Shown here piece by piece: positions 57,501-64,000 of a DNA stretch of 64,000 nt. The position numbers and the translations under genes were made by a program. The stretch's first letter is position 1. Each line of letters starts with the position of its first letter. Source of the stretch: Nigrospora sphaerica. Lineage: Eukaryota > Ascomycota > Sordariomycetes > Amphisphaeriales > Apiosporaceae. The stretch covers positions 3,100,001 through 3,164,000 of the forward strand of contig JAGVVL010000015.1 in NCBI GenBank assembly GCA_018287875.1. The letters are read 5' to 3'. Below the pieces are notes generated by a model. That model was not told the DNA's origin. It saw nothing but the letters and a program-made list of their open reading frames with translations, and did not search any database.

Positions 57501-58281
57501 AGTTCAGTAGCAAGCCCTAGCTGTGATAGGCCGCTGCTTGTCGCCAGGACTTGTTCACTCAAGCGGTCGCCCCATTTGTCCATATGTTCGATGGTCATGG
57601 GCCCGACTCTTGCTATATCGCTTACGATTACCGGCATGGACGCCTTGATCTCATGAATGTGCGTAGCCACCGCAGCGGTGTCGGACCGAGCGACGAGCAG
57701 GTCCGAAGCCAAACTTTGCACTTCCGTGCGAGTTTGCTCAGTGTCTGTTCTGACTGCTGTCAAAGCTTGGCTCATTGAGTATTGGAGATCTCTGCCTTGC
57801 GTTAGCAATATTTAGGAACGCACACGTAGGCTTTGACTGACAGTTCAAGGGCTTGCATGGCCCCTTGAATGGTCGCGTAGGCTCTTGACAAACGTTCCTC
57901 GAGCTCCTTGATATCTGGACGGTGGAACGCGTAGGTAAGCTTCTTCGAGCCGTCTCGGATCTTGCTTCGTAGCGTCGTGTTGCCATGTTGTGAAGTCGAG
58001 AGTTTGACGACGAGTTCCTCAAGTGCCTTCAACTCAGCCTTGCAAGCGTCGACCGAGGCCTTGATGCTATTACAGGCAGTTTGGCTCGCCTGTGCGCATG
58101 AGCTCGATGTTCTGATGTGGCTAATCGCAGCCTCTATGCTGTTGATGTAGCCGTTCGCCGATGCCAGATCTTCCGGGCGGCTGCGGATTGCGCCAACATA
58201 GGACACGAGGCCGTCGGTAACCTGGATCCCCAAGGACACCAGGCCAGCGGCCAGACCAGCAACCGATAATGGATCGGCCAT
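54530..58281 (-). CDS. Helo-like N-terminal domain protein with C-terminal ankyrin-like repeats
   Basis: Minus-strand exons 58281..57842, 57791..56639, 56582..56467, 56415..56208 and 56155..54530 give 1180 aa with every junction in frame. Residues 1-145 (MADPLSVAGLAAGLVSLGIQ) match the helical N-terminal domain found in fungal STAND proteins (Helo-like), which can act in membrane or cell-death signalling. A long amphipathic stretch follows (150-290, possible coiled coil), then a Cys/His/Arg cluster (CHCRRRRLRR), an aromatic Gly-rich block (FSTSFGAGGYSIGPNFTYYP), and ankyrin-like units (HGLTPLRLAVDKPACLRLLL, DSNGVTPLMFHCSDPRSSAY). I see no P-loop, so it is not an NLR in this model. Introns are 50-56 nt. 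Codon use is visibly less GC-ending than in neighbours, suggesting an accessory, fast-evolving or transferred gene. The function is unknown. Confidence 0.78.
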
Positions 58282-61200
58282 AGTATGCCCGCTGGTGTTC
58301 CTAACTGGCCCGACTTTAGAGGCCGAAGAATGCGCGCGATAAGAAGTGGGCGCCTGGTTTTTTGCGAAGTAGGTCAGGCTGGGAGCCTCGTCTTGTGACG
58401 TGGCGAGGATGGCGCAGCCAGCGAATGAGGGGTATTCAGATTATAACTATTGGCCAGGACTCCAAGCTACATAACATACATCTTGCTTACACAGCGTTCC
58501 ATAGGCAGCATCGGTGCACAGAAGAGGTGATGGTATGTAGAAGAGATTGCACAGAAGTCGTTGCTTTATTGGAGTTCTTTTCGATGCCTCTTACTGACCG
58601 GCTACCATAAACATCTCCTGTGCTCTCATTTATGCGCTTCCATCGACAATGGCAGTATTTTCGAGTAATAGGTTGGCACGAAAACGTACTTAACTCACAA
58701 CATATATGATGAGATTGGAATCCCCGGGCTCTTTGCAAGTCATATCAGGTTGCTGCTAACGAAACACCTGAGGCAAATACTGGAATAGCACGACAGAAGC
58801 AAGGCAAAGATATGATCTCCTTTAATGCGACATTTGGTACGACCGAGAAACTCAAAGATATCTTTAGTTTACACTCCAGGGAGTCGAAGGGAGTAGCTCA
58901 CATGACATGGGGCGTGGACGCTGGAGGAAAGACCTAGCACTCCTCAACATTATACCAAGGGTCTTTCGAGTCCGCAAATTTAGCTGAGATCTCAATTAGC
59001 CACGATTTCAGTGAACTATCTATATCCCTGGATGTGCTGGGCTAGGCGGACAACAAATGTGAAGTTCTTCCTGCTTTCCGCGTTTCTGCGTACAGGTATT
59101 GAAGGAATCGGCCGTTCGACAGCTGGAATTACCTTGAGCTCTGACTGCACAGCGCCATGCATGTTTGAGTTCTCTTGTAGATGATAACTCACTTGAATCA
59201 TGTATTTTGGATACAGACGACTCAAGCAAGAGCTAGACGTAGACTTCATCAAACCAAGCCCTACTCAGGATCCCAAGCTCAAGTAGGATACTACCTACCG
59301 TGAGAGTAGCCATAAGTGCGTCTCTGGTTAGCAGGCAGCCCATGGCATCTAAGAAGCCGAGAAACCAAATCCCGAAGAGCCTCTCAGACAATAGGGGCTA
59401 AAGACCAGGTACTTATGGACGGCGTCAGGCCCCCCCCCTAAGTGGTCAAGTGCTTACGTCCGACTTGAGTACGGCACTGCTCACCAGCCTTCACAGCCCC
59501 AGGAGATGGCCACGACGAACACTGCCCATGGAGGGGCTGGTCGGCTGCAGCCGGCGACGATAAGGAACCTTTCGCGGCGGGCGAAGAGGTTACCATCGCC
59601 CTCCACCCTCCCGTCCGGCACTTGCTCGCGAGTAGCACCGCAAGCCGGCTCCCCACGTGGAACCAGATGGAACCGGCAGCACCCCCCGTGAGAAACAACC
59701 GCTCCTAAGCACGCTCACCAGAAAACTCCGCCATCGTGCGAAAAGTCACCCGGCGGCAAGCGTCCGGTGGACAACACAGCGAGGCTGCGCCGTGGGGCTA
59801 AGCACGCTGGGCCTGCCCGCCTTTCCAGCCAGCTCGGCCCGCAGGGTGGGCTGATCGTCCGAAGCGAGGTGTTTCCAGACACTGGGCAGCAATGCGTTAC
59901 GGGATAGCCTTGCGGGCGTCGGGCGCTTTTCGCGGGGACCATCTTCGTTTCCTCCGACAGCCGCAGTCAGACCCAATGTGACAATAGTCTTTCCTCGCGA
60001 CCCTGATGGTCCGGCAGGCGGGCGTGTCGGCAACCAGCCCCTCTCCGACCTTCCCGCACGTAGTACGAACCGAGGCCCCCGTCCCGTCGTGTCGATCTCG
60101 TCATGGCCACGCGCCGAGGCATGAAGAAACCATATTCGTTTTGATGGTGAACAAGTCCGCCCTCCTTCATACCCCGCCGAAACGAATGGGCTGATGCAAT
60201 CGGGCGGCGCCAGTCCAGGCCCGTCCCTCCCCTCGAACCGCGGGGGGCGGCAGCAGGAGCGGCGTTCTCAAATGGCACATCGTCGTGAGCAGGCGTTGAA
60301 GGCCAATCCCACCTCGGCTGACCAGGGCCCTCCCTGAAAGCTCACGTCTTGGCTGCCTTTTCTTTTTTTGCCCCCTTTCTCGCACGCTCCTGCGTGGGCC
60401 GGTCGCCACAGGAGGGACTGCGCCAGGTTATGATTGGCGCGACGGCGGCGATCGCAGATGAAGCAGGGACGCCAGGCTGTGACGGGGGAGGAGGGGGAGG
60501 GAGAAGACCAAGAGAAGAAAAACAAAAGCAAACACGGGCGGTGCCGTCCCCAGTAGGCTACAGCATTGCCTACATATGCCTCGGTAGAAAACCATGTGGC
60601 CGTTTGACGCCCGCCCGCCGTGGAACCCAAGCCCGTCAGGCGCTGGGCTGCGCTACTAGGCAACCCGCCCGTCGTGATAGAAGCAAGTCCCAAAGGACAA
60701 CGCGTGCGCCTGTGCCCCGTTTCAACAGATTCTGTGGTCACAGTGGTATGCAGGCAAGCAGGCGGGCCGGTTGTTCAAGCCGGCATGGCGCCGTCAAGCG
60801 CGCATGGATGGCTGCAGAAAGTCGAGTGCCCACGGGGATCGGATAGTGGGGGAGGGCAGGGCACGATGAATGTTGTCGGGCTGTCTTGCAGAGCTATACA
60901 AAAGAGGGGAGGCTGTATGTGAGTACGCGTGCAAGCAGGGTCGGCAAGTGGTAGATACGGTGATCGATACCTGCCACATTTGGCCACCGAGGGATTGCCC
61001 ATCATGCTGCTCCTCGTCGTCTTCGTCGCCGTTGTCGTCCGCAGGAAAGTGACCTGAGGCTAGAGGCAAAGGGTATCGACACGGCAACGGCTCTCCCACG
61101 CTACATGGCGCAAAGAGGCAGAATGGATAGCCGGCGGGACACGATGTGGGATCAGCTCTGCGAGGTAACAAGGAAGATCCCGCCAGCGGAGCCATGTCCG

Positions 61201-61560
61201 GGATTTGGAGGCGTGTTGTGACAAGGGCAAGGGGAAGGGTCGTTAGCACGTACCATCACGAAAGACGACAGGCTGGGTCTCGTAGAGGAAGCCGTTGATT
61301 GGACGGAGGCTGTTCCATCGTTCCCTGGCGCCGTCGGCGTTGCACCCCTACATCTGGGAGAGAGGGTGGATTCAATGTGACTGGTCAACTAACTGTCCGC
61401 TCGCCGTCGCTTTGCGCTTCTCCAGAACGGCACGAGAAAGACGGGCACCACCACCAGCATGTGCCACGCGGGACCAACGACGTGCATGTTTCACCTAGTC
61501 GTGATGTGACTTGGGAGATGCGACGCTGCTTGCTTCTGCTGGCACTCGAAGGAACCGGGA

Positions 61561-61586
61561 GGGGGGGTGGGGGGGGGGGGGGGGGG
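61561..61586. repeat. Poly(G) tract
   Basis: A 26-nt run of G with a single T interruption lies in non-coding DNA. Confidence 0.88.
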
Positions 61587-62291
61587 CAGAGAACCGACAA
61601 CGGAGAAATGAAGGCTTCAAAGGTGAAGCTCAGAGGGACCTACCTCGGCGAACCGCGTCACAGTGTCCGAGGTGCATTGACAGACCGGCGGAAGGCCGCG
61701 AACGAAACAGTCGCGACTACTGGGGGAGGAAGGAAAAAGGTGCAGGGCGATGGTTGATACAGAATGGCCCAAAACGGACGAGGCGCCATTTCCAGGTTCA
61801 TGCAGCCTCTGCCCTTCCTGTTGGCTGGCGTGTCGAGGCGACCCCGCTGAGAGCGACATTTCAGTGAGAAGGAAGCTCTACTACTACCATACGACTACCG
61901 CGAGTACTGTGACCGTAAGTAGTCGTAGCTTTAGCCGTAGCCTTGTAGAGGAGAGGGGAAGCTCAGCTCTCAAGGGCCCGCATCGCGGCCGTCGATCACC
62001 GCGGATCCATCCATCCCTGGGAGGAGGCCCGGGGGGCCGCGGTTGACGAACGCATGTGGTTAGGCGGCCGAGGACGACCTGAAACGCTACAGGTCCAGAC
62101 GGCTTTCGGCACTCCGGGGCTTTGACCTATTCAAGCTCTCGGCTGCTTCGGCCGCTTGGGGTATGGTCACTCGTCAAGGCTATGGAAGCCTCACTCTGGA
62201 GAAAGAGGGAGAGGGAGAGAGGGAGAGGGCTGTGGGATCCCATGGGCACCTCACGGCATCCTCCCGCTTGCGCCGCCTGGGTATCACCATG

Positions 62292-62308
62292 CCCCCCCCC
62301 CCCCCCCC
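62292..62308. repeat. Poly(C) tract
   Basis: Seventeen consecutive C lie in non-coding DNA, directly followed by a G run, so a short C/G hairpin is possible. Confidence 0.88.
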
Positions 62309-64000
62309 GGGGGCACCCACGGCCACACCAGCCAGAGAGAGAAATCCGGCCCGGCCCCGTTTGCGGATTCGCCAATCTGATCTCCCACACGGCGAGCGGA
62401 TGTTGTCAGTGCCGAATGCTTTGCCATACGTCAGTCGGCATGGTGGAGGGATCACAGAGGAGTAATCTGGTAATACAGGCGAATTAGCTTGGCGACCGAA
62501 CTGCATTGGTTGGGTGGTGAATCCTTTGGTACCTTAGTAAGGTAGCCGAGGCGGACGGGAATACAGGTTGCACGACAGCGGCCACCCTAATACCTCGGCA
62601 GTCGCTTGGCCGCCCGGTAAGCAGTTGGTTGCCACCATAAGAAGAAGAAGGTACAAATACATGATATATTGGGGCAATTTGTCTCTGATCAGCTAGGTGC
62701 GCCACCGTGAGAACGGCGGCTCGCCAGGAGGGAGGCCGACCCAGCAGGGCTCATGATGCCAGGGCCATGCAGGAAGTAAGCAGCTAGTTGGCTACCTGAC
62801 GGAGCCTCGTGCCCTGGTCGCTGCACTTCTGCCCTATTGTAACGAGGCGACCCTTGTCAATACGATGCACATAGTCGTAGATCTATCGTACAGGGATCTT
62901 CCTGCTAGCGAAACCGGAATGCACGTAGCTGCGAGCCCCGGAGACAGAAAGCCCTTGTACGCATCGCATCCCATGCTGCCAGTGACTCTCAGTCGGGTAA
63001 GGGCTCAAAGGGGTACGTCTGTATGAACCTGTGGGTATGTCTCGTCCTGCCGTACCAAACATGAGGAAGCGCTGGTTGTGCTTCCCAGATGGCCTCGGTA
63101 GGCTGAATGTGGGAAGTAAACGACGACTCGAATTGGGCAGCATGGAATATGCCGAGGGCCTACAACGAAACCCCATCAACTGGTTCGCCAGTCCGCTAAC
63201 TACTTGTATCGTTCATACCTATAGTAGGCAAAGTGGCTTCGAGGCAACCGCTATTTTCGCAATGCCGGCCGTGCTTTACCTACAGGCCCGGCGAAACCCC
63301 ACACTATCCTCAGACGGCGCTGGCGCTAGCTGGAGGAGATGGGCGCTATGCCCGGTGAGCTGCGGACTTGGGGCCGAGAACGGCCGACGGACGAGGGCGT
63401 TTCGCCGGCGGGTACACGCCGCTCTGGTCTGTCCTGGAAGTGCCGGAAAATGTAGGTCCTGGGCATGCCGACAGCCGGCCGGCGTTGCTTCTGTAGAAAA
63501 ACCGAGGGTTGAGACCAGTGGTTCATACTGGGGAACCGCAATGCGCATGAGAGCGCGTCGACGAGGCCCCGCTACCCGAGCCTGCTTTTTCGATGGATGG
63601 TCCTGTCGGCGGCCCATGGCATCGGCATCGCCCGTCGGGAGGCGAGTTCGAACATGGATGCATGCCTCATGACCGGCGGGCGGCCATGGGATCGATTAAG
63701 CTCTCTTCTCATCCCCACCCCGCTACTACTACGTAAAGCACCCCCAGCCTCGCAGATCCAAGGGAAGAGGTACTCCGGTTTGCCGGGTACCCACTGCGTC
63801 TCGTTTATGTACCCAGTGGCTACCACTATACCATCGTATCCGGAGTATAGTAGGTAAGTACTGATGAACTACGGGGGGGAACGATTGGGCGGATACCTGG
63901 CCATCTACCCGGCTGCTGGCTTCGATTCCTGCTGCCGCGCCGATCACGACCTCGCTGGCCCGGTAGAGTGGTGAACTTGACACAGCTGTCAAGAGGATAG

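Larger units (their letters stand above)
58282..64000. other. Gene-poor right end (5.7 kb)
   Basis: No gene can be supported. Frames are short and lack domain-like sequence on both strands. The first kilobase is more AT-rich than the rest. It contains G- and C-homopolymer tracts (61561-61586, 62292-62308) and TAGGTAC-like motifs near 62529 and 63850. A gene cut by the right edge is not evident. Confidence 0.45.

Noticed and set aside
57792..57823. 32-nt intron in the Helo-like gene using a GTGCGT donor
   Set aside because: Too short for a fungal spliceosomal intron. The GTCAGT donor at 57841 gives a 50-nt intron in the same phase.
54530..58281. NLR/STAND receptor annotation
   Set aside because: No Walker A or B motif is visible, so only the N-terminal domain type and ankyrin-like repeats are claimed.
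56555..58281. Two separate genes in place of one five-exon gene
   Set aside because: All five exons join in frame with good splice sites to one long product, and the apparent stops lie inside introns.

Overview
The window is nuclear DNA from a filamentous ascomycete fungus. Short introns (about 50-140 nt, with a few near 440) carry GTRNGT-type donors and CTRAC-type branch points. The genes include a type I metacaspase, POM152, a Whi5/Nrm1-like cell-cycle protein, an Erv1 sulfhydryl oxidase and a fungal Helo-like/ankyrin protein. GC-rich third codon positions and intergenic TAGGTAC motifs suggest a Sordariomycete, possibly Sordariales. That placement is inference. No bacterial-type operon, CRISPR array, rRNA or intact transposon was seen, and I could not support a tRNA gene.

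Layout, left to right. 1-2035 (+): 3' part of an FBXO21-like F-box/SirB1/YccV gene. 3011-3970 (-): phosphatidylserine synthase. 5870-8270 (-): zinc metallopeptidase fused to a jacalin-like domain. 8271-15135: a 6.9-kb stretch with no gene I can support. 15136-16370 (+): Whi5/Nrm1-like protein. 18946-21252 (-): mucin-like single-pass membrane protein. 24629-26924 (+): unrecognised protein. 26925-32052: mostly non-coding, ending in a CT-rich leader. 32053-34109 (+): metacaspase. 35325-36476 (+): ubiquitin C-terminal hydrolase. 37638-41486 (+): nucleoporin POM152. 42157-43660 (+): unrecognised protein. 44208-44913 (-) and 45638-46585 (+): ERV1 and uroporphyrinogen-III synthase, head to head. 47093-49048 (-): unrecognised protein with an acidic tail. 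52245-54177 (+): pyruvate decarboxylase. 54530-58281 (-): 1180-residue protein with a fungal STAND-type N-terminal helical domain and ankyrin-like repeats. 58282-64000: nothing coding that I can support.

Most genes are housekeeping: phospholipid synthesis, haem synthesis, mitochondrial disulfide relay, nuclear pore, ubiquitin turnover and fermentation. The outlier is the Helo-like/ankyrin gene. Its third codon positions look less GC-rich than its neighbours', and it sits beside a gene-poor flank. Such proteins are related in domain plan to fungal non-self recognition factors, so it is the best candidate here for an undescribed function. Exon boundaries were derived by hand from splice consensus, frame continuity and family similarity, and none is supported by transcript data.
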